A DNA stretch of 64,000 bases from Sulfurovum sp. (GTDB lineage: Bacteria > Campylobacterota > Campylobacteria > Campylobacterales > Sulfurovaceae). The number at the start of each line of letters is the position of its first letter. Position 1 is the first letter of the stretch. The translations under genes were made by a program, and so were the position numbers. Location: positions 89,312 through 153,311 of the forward strand of contig JALXCZ010000011.1 of the NCBI GenBank assembly GCA_026990595.1. Direction: 5' to 3'. A model generated the notes under the pieces. The model saw nothing but the letters and a program-made list of their open reading frames with translations. It was not told the DNA's origin and did no database searches. Below, piece after piece: positions 8,392 to 15,191 of the stretch.

Positions 8392-9177
8392 CTAACCACA
8401 TTTCCCTGGAGCACATTTCATACCCCCGCATTTTCCTTCCAGTTTACTTTTGATACTGCCTGAACGCATACTGTTGATCATCTCCTGGGTCTCTTTAGGA
8501 TGAGCTACGAACTGGTATCCTTTATATAGTGTGTAAACCCCATAGAAGACTACCAGCATGGCTGCCAGTTTCATCATGGTACCGCGCAAATTTCCTTTTT
8601 GAAGAAATTTGGTCACAGTACCCAGGAAGAAGAGTGCAGGGATGGTCGCCAGTCCAAAAGTAGCCATGACAATAGCACCCCACAGAGGACTTGCTGTACT
8701 TGCAGCAAAGATGGCAAAAGAGTAGACCAGTCCGCAAGGGATGATGCCATTAAGCATCCCCAAAAGATAGAAACTTTGTAAAGATTTGCTTCCTATGAGT
8801 TTTCTAAAACTGTTTTGGAACCACCCTTGTTTGGAAACAGACCATTCTGCAGAGTTGAGGAATTTGAGGTTTCCCAGTAAAGAGAGTCCTGCAAGCACCA
8901 TAAGCATCCCTGTAAGAAGAAAAAGCACTCCTTTGGTGGTAGGTGTGAACGCGATGGCACGTCCAAGGAGTCCGAACATGGCTCCTAAAACGGTATAAGT
9001 AGTGACACGTCCAAAATTGTAGGCAAGGTGTGAAATGGTCTGTCGTCCCCATGAACTGCTGTGATCTATTTTTGTTGAACTATAGGCAACGACAATACCT
9101 CCACACATCCCGATACAGTGTCCTACACTGCCTAAAAAAGCAGTACTAAGGATAATGACAAGGTCAATATTATTCAT
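8392..9177 (-). CDS. TauE/SafE/UreH_2-like membrane protein with Cys-rich tail
   Basis: This 261-residue protein has about six hydrophobic segments. The GHCIGMCGG motif near residue 19 and a second conserved IPCGLVYS motif (about residue 145) are typical of the cytochrome c biogenesis-like transmembrane family often annotated sulfite exporter TauE/SafE or UreH_2. These membrane cysteines suggest thiol or metal handling rather than sulfite export. The C-terminus (GKCGGMKCAPGKCG) carries a CxxGKC metal-binding-like motif that recurs in the copper-efflux lipoprotein and CusB-like adaptor of this window. That suggests a link to copper delivery or efflux. Monocistronic. Confidence 0.78.
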   Translation of the reverse strand: MNNIDLVIILSTAFLGSVGHCIGMCGGIVVAYSSTKIDHSSSWGRQTISHLAYNFGRVTTYTVLGAMFGLLGRAIAFTPTTKGVLFLLTGMLMVLAGLSLLGNLKFLNSAEWSVSKQGWFQNSFRKLIGSKSLQSFYLLGMLNGIIPCGLVYSFAIFAASTASPLWGAIVMATFGLATIPALFFLGTVTKFLQKGNLRGTMMKLAAMLVVFYGVYTLYKGYQFVAHPKETQEMINSMRSGSIKSKLEGKCGGMKCAPGKCG

Positions 9178-9266
9178 TTATATGTCTCTTTGATGGAAAA
9201 ATTATATAACTATAGTGTTTTTTTGTTAAAATGGTGTTAATTCGTATCATACCAAGGAAAATATTT

Positions 9267-9707
9267 ATGTATAAAGCTTTCAAGCGTCGTTTTATCAAAA
9301 TGTTCAGAGAGTTTTTGATCTACCATAACAGTTCGCTGGAGTTTCGAGCAAAACTGTTGACACTGATGGTCTCTGCAAATGGTGAGATAGATGAGTGTGA
9401 AAAGCAGAAACTCAAAGAGATAGCCCACTCCATCTATAGTGATGATCAGGAACGTGCTGAACTTTTGATAGATACGGTAAATGAATACCATAACAAGATC
9501 ATTAACCGTAACGGGCTTGATTTTGAACATCTTATTCAGATCGTTGCAAAAGAGACAAAAGAGGTAAAGCGTTTCTGTACGAAGATCGATATGGAAGTAC
9601 TCAGGCAACTTCAAGAGTGTACAGATGAAGAGGATGAGGAAGAGTGGCTGTTTCAACAGCGTATCCTTGAATTCCTTCAGAATTTGAAAGATGAGTGCAG
9701 GGTATAA
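9267..9707 (+). CDS. TerB-like fold cytoplasmic protein
   Basis: About 146 residues, starting at an ATG six bases after AAGGAAA; an upstream in-frame start at 9231 has no ribosome-binding site. The central segment LLTLMVSANGEIDECEKQ resembles the TerB/DjlA N-terminal helix motif with an acidic loop (NGEID). The rest is helical with an acidic patch (DEEDEEEW). TerB-like proteins bind metals or act as adaptors. There is no signal peptide. The function here is unknown; the fold call rests on one motif. The stop lies next to the acylphosphatase start, so the two are probably co-transcribed. Confidence 0.62.
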   Translation: MYKAFKRRFIKMFREFLIYHNSSLEFRAKLLTLMVSANGEIDECEKQKLKEIAHSIYSDDQERAELLIDTVNEYHNKIINRNGLDFEHLIQIVAKETKEVKRFCTKIDMEVLRQLQECTDEEDEEEWLFQQRILEFLQNLKDECRV

Positions 9708-9709
9708 AT

Positions 9710-9988
9710 ATGGAGTGGTATCGGTTTATAATTTCAGGAAGAGTTCAGCATGTCTATTATAGAAAGTTTACTGCGCAGGCATTAATGAAAAAGCAGTTCA
9801 AAGGATATATCCAAAATCTTTCTGACGGTACGGTGGAAGTGGTAGCAGAAGTGTTTGATGACGAGTTCGATACTTTTATGCAGATACTCAAAGAGGGTTC
9901 ACCTCTAAGCAGTGTTGAAGATATAAAGTATGAGATCCTTGATGATGCGCAGTTTAATACAGATGGATTTGAGATAAGGTATGAGTAA
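9710..9988 (+). CDS. acyP: Acylphosphatase
   Basis: 92 residues from the ATG at 9710, which gives the usual family length; an in-frame upstream ATG at 9695 lies inside the previous gene. The signature GRVQHVYYRKF contains the phosphate-binding loop and catalytic Arg, and NLSDGTVEV supplies the catalytic Asn. The canonical G of GRVQGV is H here. The enzyme hydrolyses acyl phosphates such as carbamoyl phosphate in the cytoplasm. It overlaps the following small gene by one base (TAATG). Confidence 0.9.
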   Translation: MEWYRFIISGRVQHVYYRKFTAQALMKKQFKGYIQNLSDGTVEVVAEVFDDEFDTFMQILKEGSPLSSVEDIKYEILDDAQFNTDGFEIRYE

Positions 9989-10188
9989 TGGCTAGTGGAT
10001 GGGGTTGCCAGTTTATGGGGCAAAACGGCGAGATCAAAGAGTGGTGTATGAAGCTGCATCATGTGTGTGAACCCGGATGCAAAGGATGTATTATTGCAGG
10101 AAAAGTAGAGTTTTCACAGCCCAATGTTTCTGAAGAACAGGAGCGAAGGGTAAAAAAGAGAAGTGATAACCCGTTGGCAGAGAAATAG
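9988..10188 (+). CDS. Small Cys-containing conserved hypothetical protein
   Basis: 66 residues, translationally coupled to acylphosphatase through a TAATG overlap. It has Cys residues at WGCQF, EWCMKLHH and the pair CEPGCKGC, plus nearby His residues, a pattern that could bind zinc or an Fe-S cluster. The C-terminus is charged and probably disordered. I do not recognise a named family. Coupling and the composed Cys/His pattern support a real gene. Confidence 0.6.
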   Translation: MASGWGCQFMGQNGEIKEWCMKLHHVCEPGCKGCIIAGKVEFSQPNVSEEQERRVKKRSDNPLAEK

Positions 10189-10192
10189 TCTA

Positions 10193-10720
10193 CTATATCA
10201 TCTCCTTCCCAAACTTCGCTTTCAACTTTGTTAACTTCGGTGGTATGACTGCCATACAATACCCTTGCATTTGGTTTTGTCTGTAGTAGTCTTGGTGATA
10301 GGCTTCTGCTTTGTAGTAGCATTTTAAGGGTTCTATGGTGGTGACTATAGGGTCAGAGTAGTCGGCTTGTGCGGCTTCTAGTGCGGCTTCGGCTGCTTCC
10401 TTGGTCTCTTCATCTGTGTAGAGGATGGTAGAGCGGTACTGCGTACCTCTGTCTGCACCTTGTTGGTTGAGTGTCGTAGGGTTGTGTACCATAAAGAATA
10501 TGTCCAAGAGTGTGTCTACTGTAATGACACTGTCATCATAAGTGATTTTTATAACTTCAGCATGTCCTGTCTCGCCTGTACATATGTCTCTGTATGTTGG
10601 GTTATCAGTATGCCCGTTGGCATAGCCGCTTTCCACATCGCTCACCCCTTTAAGCAGTTCAAAGACCGCTTCTGTACACCAAAAACATCCGCCGCCGACT
10701 ATGAGTTCTCTTTTTGCCAT
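10193..10720 (-). CDS. msrA: Peptide-methionine (S)-S-oxide reductase MsrA
   Basis: About 175 residues. The motif GGGCFWCTE near residue 10 contains the catalytic Cys. YRDICTGETGHAEV and GADRGTQYRS are also classic MsrA signatures. The start at 10720 follows AAGGACT at a good distance; an in-frame start at 10759 would add 13 residues with no ribosome-binding site. It repairs oxidised methionine in the cytoplasm using thioredoxin, and the thioredoxin gene trxC lies divergently next door. Convergent with the preceding small gene. Confidence 0.95.
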   Translation of the reverse strand: MAKRELIVGGGCFWCTEAVFELLKGVSDVESGYANGHTDNPTYRDICTGETGHAEVIKITYDDSVITVDTLLDIFFMVHNPTTLNQQGADRGTQYRSTILYTDEETKEAAEAALEAAQADYSDPIVTTIEPLKCYYKAEAYHQDYYRQNQMQGYCMAVIPPKLTKLKAKFGKEMI

Positions 10721-10738
10721 TTTAGTCCTTTTGTTTGG

Positions 10739-10802
10739 AAGTGGAGATTTTAGTTCCACCTCTGTCTTTTATTTACCTTTGAGTGGGACTAAAGTTCCCA
10801 CT
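10739..10802. repeat. Two similar hairpins between msrA and trxC
   Basis: Two related palindromic units, AGTGGAGATTTTAGTTCCAC and AGTGGGACTAAAGTTCCCAC, stand about 40 bp apart. Each can fold into a short stem, and the second is perfect over seven pairs. They sit upstream of both divergent genes. They could be operators or protein-binding sites; no T-run suggests termination. Confidence 0.5.
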
Positions 10803-10886
10803 TCAGGAGTGATTTAATTATTATTAACTTTTTCATCTGTATCTTTGCTATAATACCTAAGAAAAATAAATAGCTGGAGGTTTTTC

Positions 10887-11315
10887 ATGAATGTAAATGT
10901 TGTATGTCCACATTGTCTCAAAGTGAATCGTATTCCTAAAAAAGAGTCTTATACCAAAGCAAACTGCGGTGCCTGTAAAAAATCACTGCTTGACAGCAAG
11001 CCTGTTTCGGTTGATGGTGCTAAACTCGGTACGTTTTTGGCTAATTCTGAGATCCCTGTGGTGGTAGACTTTTGGGCACCATGGTGCGGTCCCTGCCTAC
11101 AGATGGCTCCGTCATTTGAAGAGGCTGCTTTAAGCATGCCTCTTCAGGCACAGTTTTTGAAAGTCAACACTGAAGAGCAGCAGGCTTTGGGTGCGCAGTA
11201 CGGAATACAGAGTATCCCCACACTCATTATGTTCAAAAATGGTAAAGAAATTGATCGTATAAGTGGTGCACTTAGTGTCGGTCGCTTGCAAAACTGGGTG
11301 AAACAATATATATAA
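10887..11315 (+). CDS. trxC: Thioredoxin 2 (zinc-ribbon type)
   Basis: 142 residues. The N-terminal zinc ribbon has CPHC near residue 9 and CGAC near residue 29. It is followed by a thioredoxin domain with WCGPC near residue 69 and the cis-Pro segment SIPTL. This layout is that of TrxC, a cytoplasmic, stress-related thioredoxin. A TATAAT at about 10850 and a CTGGAGG ribosome-binding site precede the ATG. It is followed after 13 nt by the response regulator gene, so the three downstream genes may share its transcript. Confidence 0.93.
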   Translation: MNVNVVCPHCLKVNRIPKKESYTKANCGACKKSLLDSKPVSVDGAKLGTFLANSEIPVVVDFWAPWCGPCLQMAPSFEEAALSMPLQAQFLKVNTEEQQALGAQYGIQSIPTLIMFKNGKEIDRISGALSVGRLQNWVKQYI

Positions 11316-11328
11316 ATAAAGTGATGGA

Positions 11329-12000
11329 ATGAGTAAAATATTATTACTGGAAGATGATTCGAATCTTAATGAAACGGTTACCGAGTTTCTTGAAGAACAG
11401 GGCTATGATGTTGTTTCGGTCTATGATGGATATGAGGCACAGGAAAAACTTTATGAAAGTAAATATGATCTGTTGCTTTTAGATATCAATGTTCCGGGAA
11501 TTGACGGGCTTGATCTACTTAAAGAGAGTCGCCAAGAGGGTGTAGTGGCTCCTGCCATTTATATTACTTCCATGGACTCTGTAGATGATCTTGAACGTGG
11601 ATTTGAGAGTGGATGTGATGATTATATTCGTAAACCGTTTGCACTCAAAGAGTTGTTGATACGTGTAGAAACACTGCTTAAGCGTGGTTTTTTTCATGAA
11701 CAGAAAGAGTTGATACAGATCTCCAAAAATATTGCTTATGATATTAAGAACAATACACTCATAATCGATGGAGAAACTGTTTCCCTTGGAAATAAGGAAT
11801 CAAGACTTTTAAAACTCTTTATGAAAACAGAGGGAGAGATCATCGCACATGAACGTATCTACAAACATTTGTGGGATTATGATGAAGAGCCTAGTGATAC
11901 AGCACTTCGTACCTACATTAAGAATCTTCGAAAGATCATAGGGAAAGAAAGAATTGTCAGTATCAAAAAACAAGGCTACAAATTCCGTACTGAAAAGTGA
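11329..12000 (+). CDS. OmpR-family response regulator
   Basis: 223 residues. The receiver domain has the acidic pair EDD near residue 8, the phosphoacceptor Asp in LLLDINVPG near 51, and the Lys of IRKPF near 101. The C-terminus is a winged-helix DNA-binding domain ending KKQGYKF. Its cognate histidine kinase overlaps its 3' end. The pair is paralogous to 27832-29656 in the copper island. The cytochrome genes immediately downstream are candidate targets (inference). Confidence 0.92.
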   Translation: MSKILLLEDDSNLNETVTEFLEEQGYDVVSVYDGYEAQEKLYESKYDLLLLDINVPGIDGLDLLKESRQEGVVAPAIYITSMDSVDDLERGFESGCDDYIRKPFALKELLIRVETLLKRGFFHEQKELIQISKNIAYDIKNNTLIIDGETVSLGNKESRLLKLFMKTEGEIIAHERIYKHLWDYDEEPSDTALRTYIKNLRKIIGKERIVSIKKQGYKFRTEK

Positions 12001-13162
12001 GAAGAAATCCCTTCTAAGATTTCTGGCACTTTATGTGACCATCATTATTTTTGTGATCACACTGATCGCTTTGTTTTATTATCAGTCACAGGAAAAGCTG
12101 ATGCTGGCAGAGAGACGTGCTGAACTCTCCAAATATGCTTACATCCAGACTAAAAGACTTAAAGTACTGCACCACTATTTTGACGAAAGAACAAAGTATC
12201 CCAGAGATCCTCGTTTTAAAAGTGCTATTTATGATATAGAGTATATGCAGATTTTTTCACTGTTGGAAAATGAACCTGAACACTTTGATAAAGAGATATA
12301 TATTACGCAAAATAAAAAATATATTCATTTTGTAAAAAGCTTGGATGAGTACTATCTTGGAACCAAATATCTGATTATTGAAGTGAAAGATGATGGTAAT
12401 TGGAGAAATGAAATATGGAAAAATATCATAGGATACGGACTGTTCGCCTTTTTATTTTTTATGTTGTTTGGTCTTTTTCTGGCAAAACTCTTTTTAAAAC
12501 CGATGCGTGATTCCATTATGTTGCTTGACCGGTTCATTAAAGATACAACCCATGAACTAAACACACCGCTCTCTGCGATACTGGCAAATATTGAGATGAT
12601 GGATACCGCAGTGATGATCGACAAGAATAAGAAAAAACTTGAACGTATCAATATTGCAGCAAAAACAGTCTCAGTTCTCTATAAAGATCTGACCTATATG
12701 ACTCTGGAGCAGGAGAAGAAGAGCGTAGAGGAAGATATAGCTCTTAAGCCTGTTTTAGAGAACAGAGTGGAGTATTTTGATATTTTGGCAAGATCCAAAC
12801 ATATTACATTTGATCTGCATCTTCAGCATGCTACTCTTTTTATGGAGAGACAAAAATTTGTAAGGATCATAGATAATTTGATCTCAAATGCTATAAAATA
12901 TAATAAACGCGGTGGAAAAATAACGATCATCCTTCAAGAGAATATGTTAAGTATATCAGATACCGGTGTTGGTATTGCGGAAGATAAAATTCCTTTTATG
13001 TTCGACCGCTATATGCGTTTTAATCAAAGTGAAGGTGGCTTTGGTGTAGGTTTGAGTATTGTAAAACAGATCATAGATGAATCCGGTTTAAAAATAGAAG
13101 TACATTCAAAAGTAGGGGAAGGCACAACGATGATATTGAGATGGAAAGGGGTAAGGGTATGA
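11954..13162 (+). CDS. Sensor histidine kinase
   Basis: Up to 402 residues. There are two membrane helices (about 22-45 and 160-182) around a ~115-residue periplasmic sensor. The H-box is HELNTP (about 196), the N-box NLISNAIKYN, the G1 box DTGVGI and the G2 box GFGVGLSIVK. No HAMP domain is obvious. The start is uncertain: the frame allows a TTG at 11954, well inside the regulator gene, and no ATG exists before the first membrane helix. The paralogous kinase at 28478 starts near the equivalent EKKS segment. It overlaps the next gene by ATGA. Confidence 0.9.
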   Translation: MSVSKNKATNSVLKSEKKSLLRFLALYVTIIIFVITLIALFYYQSQEKLMLAERRAELSKYAYIQTKRLKVLHHYFDERTKYPRDPRFKSAIYDIEYMQIFSLLENEPEHFDKEIYITQNKKYIHFVKSLDEYYLGTKYLIIEVKDDGNWRNEIWKNIIGYGLFAFLFFMLFGLFLAKLFLKPMRDSIMLLDRFIKDTTHELNTPLSAILANIEMMDTAVMIDKNKKKLERINIAAKTVSVLYKDLTYMTLEQEKKSVEEDIALKPVLENRVEYFDILARSKHITFDLHLQHATLFMERQKFVRIIDNLISNAIKYNKRGGKITIILQENMLSISDTGVGIAEDKIPFMFDRYMRFNQSEGGFGVGLSIVKQIIDESGLKIEVHSKVGEGTTMILRWKGVRV

Positions 13163-13494
13163 TCAAAAAAATAATCGTTTTGAGTTTGATCTCTTGCAGT
13201 CTGCTATGGGCTGAGAATGCCTATGAACGAAACTGTGTTGCCTGTCATCAGGAGCTACCTACTTCTTTGCAGCAAATGTTCAAACGTTATTTGCTGATGT
13301 ACAGCGGAGAGAAGAATGTCAAGGCATCCATCAAGCATTATCTTACCTATCCTTCCAAAAGTATCTCTGTGATGTCAGATCTTTTTATAGACACCTACGG
13401 CATAAAGAAGCCAACCTATTTGAATAAAGAGGAACTGGATGAAGCGATAGACATCTATTGGGATACATTTAAGGTTTTTGGTAAATTAAAATAG
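13159..13494 (+). CDS. Small periplasmic monoheme c-type cytochrome-like protein
   Basis: 111 residues, coupled to the kinase by an ATGA overlap, with a Sec signal peptide and one CVACH heme-attachment motif just after it. The remainder has no second heme site and no obvious distal Met motif beyond LLMYSG or ISVMSD. Coupling to the two-component genes suggests that it is part of the sensory operon, perhaps reporting redox state or carrying electrons in the periplasm. I do not recognise a specific named family. Confidence 0.8.
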   Translation: MIKKIIVLSLISCSLLWAENAYERNCVACHQELPTSLQQMFKRYLLMYSGEKNVKASIKHYLTYPSKSISVMSDLFIDTYGIKKPTYLNKEELDEAIDIYWDTFKVFGKLK

Positions 13495-13559
13495 ATACAA
13501 TACATCGGGATTATTATACTTTAAAATAATAATATATTATATTACTGCAGGGAGTTTGA

Positions 13560-13880
13560 ATGGGAAAGATATTGACGATAGTAGCTTTATCACTTTTTGT
13601 TACAGCAACAATACCTACATCAGCAGTTGCGGGACCAAAGAAAGGTCAAAAGTTATTTAAGAAGAAGTTTCGTAAAAAGTGTGGTTTCTCCGGAGTCCGT
13701 TTTGCTAGAAACCATACACAGGCAGAATGGGAAGAGATCTATGACAACGGAAAGTTTCCAGAGGAAGCGAAAAAGATCTGTCCCAGATTAAAACTCAAGA
13801 AGATAAAATCTTCCTGGTGGGAAGATGTCTATGAGTTCTCAGAAAAATATGCCAAAGATGGCATGGTTCCAAAGTGTTAA
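13560..13880 (+). CDS. Secreted cytochrome-c-like protein without heme motif (paralogue A)
   Basis: 106 residues with a Sec signal peptide (cleavage near SAVAG). The mature protein begins KKGQKLF, as many class I cytochromes c do, but has no CXXCH. Conserved with the next gene are CGF(S/T)G, HTQxEWE, GKFxEEAxKICP and a C-terminal VPxC, giving three shared Cys. It is preceded by a GGGAG ribosome-binding site. I infer a cytochrome-like fold that has lost heme, or a Cys/His metal-binding protein. Function unknown. Confidence 0.75.
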   Translation: MGKILTIVALSLFVTATIPTSAVAGPKKGQKLFKKKFRKKCGFSGVRFARNHTQAEWEEIYDNGKFPEEAKKICPRLKLKKIKSSWWEDVYEFSEKYAKDGMVPKC

Positions 13881-13914
13881 TTTAAGTTTATATTGATTAT
13901 AAATGTAACTTCCT

Positions 13915-13939
13915 GAAGCAGTTATTTAATTTCTGCTTC
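13915..13939 (+). terminator. Probable intrinsic terminator after paralogue A
   Basis: GAAGCAG and CTGCTTC form a 7-bp stem around an 11-nt AT-rich loop, followed by TTCTTTC. The T-tract is broken, so efficiency may be moderate. Confidence 0.5.
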
Positions 13940-14016
13940 TTCTTTCACACTTTTCCTCACAATCTTTTCACAATTCCATGCTATCATTCAACATCTTAAA
14001 ATTAAAAGGATGAAAA

Positions 14017-14331
14017 ATGACAAAATTTACTAAATTAGCACTTGCTGCTTTACTTGGACTTGCTGTGTTCTCAACGACTGCTTCTGCAGATGTAAAAAAA
14101 GGACAAAAACTTTATATGAAAAAAATGAAAGCTGCTTGTGGTTTTACAGGTGCAAAATTTGCAGCTAAGCATACACAAGATGAGTGGGAAGCGATCAAAG
14201 GTGCCGGTAAATTTGCGGAAGAAGCTGCAAAGATCTGCCCAGGTGTGAAAATTAAACCTAAATATATCAATGACATTTATGACTTTTCATATGAGTATGC
14301 ATCTGATTCAGGTAATGTCCCTTCTTGTTAA
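14017..14331 (+). CDS. Secreted cytochrome-c-like protein without heme motif (paralogue B)
   Basis: 104 residues with a signal peptide ending TASAD. The mature region aligns with paralogue A at 13560: KKGQKLY start, AACGFTG, KHTQDEWEAI, GKFAEEAAKICPG and a final VPSC. There is no CXXCH. It has its own AAAGGA ribosome-binding site and a separate upstream region. The three conserved Cys and the conserved His in HTQ are candidate metal or thiol sites. The duplication with conserved exported architecture argues for a real function in the periplasm next to genuine cytochromes. Confidence 0.78.
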   Translation: MTKFTKLALAALLGLAVFSTTASADVKKGQKLYMKKMKAACGFTGAKFAAKHTQDEWEAIKGAGKFAEEAAKICPGVKIKPKYINDIYDFSYEYASDSGNVPSC

Positions 14332-14411
14332 GAAGTCAGGCAGCCTAAGATACGCTTAAACTCGGAATGTTATAATTTCGGGTTTTAAAAATTAATTTAA
14401 AAGGAATTAAA

Positions 14412-14720
14412 ATGAAAAAAATCGCAATCGCAATGTTATTCGCTGGATCAACTCTTCTTATGGCAGACGGTGCTGCAGACTTCGCTAAATGTGCAGGATG
14501 CCACGGACAAAATGGTGAAAAAGCTGCTCTTGGTAAATCTGCAATTATCGCTGGTGAAGATGCTGCATCAACTGTTGAAAAGCTTAACGGCTATAAAGCA
14601 GGTACACTAAATGCACACGGAATGGGTGCATTGATGAAAGGTCAAGTAGCTTCTTTGGATGATGCTAAGATCAAAGAACTTGCAGACTATATTGCTACAC
14701 TTAAAAAACCTGCTAAATAA
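14412..14720 (+). CDS. Cytochrome c553-type monoheme cytochrome
   Basis: 102 residues with a signal peptide (about 1-18). The heme motif is CAGCH near residue 27, followed by GQNGEKAALGKS, and a distal Met candidate lies in GMGALMKG. The size and layout match small soluble class I cytochromes (c553 type) that carry electrons in the periplasm, typically to a cbb3 oxidase or peroxidase in Campylobacterota. AAGGA precedes the ATG. A strong hairpin follows the gene. Confidence 0.9.
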   Translation: MKKIAIAMLFAGSTLLMADGAADFAKCAGCHGQNGEKAALGKSAIIAGEDAASTVEKLNGYKAGTLNAHGMGALMKGQVASLDDAKIKELADYIATLKKPAK

Positions 14721-14734
14721 TTTTTAGCTTTACA

Positions 14735-14766
14735 GTATTTCAAAAGTCTTTTGGCTTTTGAAATAC
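14735..14766 (+). terminator. Intrinsic terminator of the cytochrome gene
   Basis: A perfect 12-bp stem, GTATTTCAAAAG with CTTTTGAAATAC, has an 8-nt loop and is followed by CTGTTTTTAT. It separates the cytochrome gene from the convergent metal-efflux operon and could work in both directions. Confidence 0.75.
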
Positions 14767-14799
14767 CTGTTTTTATATCTTTCCCCACATTTTTCTGTT

Positions 14800-15123
14800 T
14801 TATCTATTTCTTGGTGTATTATCACTTGAGCATTTTTTGCTAAGTCTTCCGGTTTTTTCTATACGTATGCAGTTATAAAGTGTTTTAGTTGTTGTTGCTT
14901 TTAGCACGCAGTCACGTCGGTTATCATTTTTTCTTAGTTGTCCAAGGATATTCATTTTCTTTTTTACCAGTATGACTGAACCGTCTACCATACTTGCACC
15001 GCATTTTCCAGGACCACATTTCATACCGCTTTCAGTGATGGATTTTGTTTTCTCTTTGTCACTGCAACCAGTAAGTAGTAGAGTGACAGTGATCAATAAT
15101 AAGAGTTTTATTTTGATGTTCAT
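14800..15123 (-). CDS. CxxGKC-motif lipoprotein downstream of the RND efflux genes
   Basis: About 107 residues. The start at 15123 gives a short signal with lipobox LLTGC (Cys20), so it is a lipoprotein; a start at 15138 is also in frame. After the anchor it has GMKCGPGKCGAS, the same MKCxxGKC pattern as the CusB-like adaptor and the tail of the TauE-like protein. It lies 68 nt after the cusA-like gene on the same strand and is likely the last gene of the operon. I infer a periplasmic copper/silver-binding accessory protein. The family is not recognised. Confidence 0.68.
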   Translation of the reverse strand: MNIKIKLLLLITVTLLLTGCSDKEKTKSITESGMKCGPGKCGASMVDGSVILVKKKMNILGQLRKNDNRRDCVLKATTTKTLYNCIRIEKTGRLSKKCSSDNTPRNR

Positions 15124-15191
15124 ATTATTTCCTTTCATAGGTAGGAGTGTCCCACTCTGACCTACAGTTTTTTATCTATAAGACACATGCT

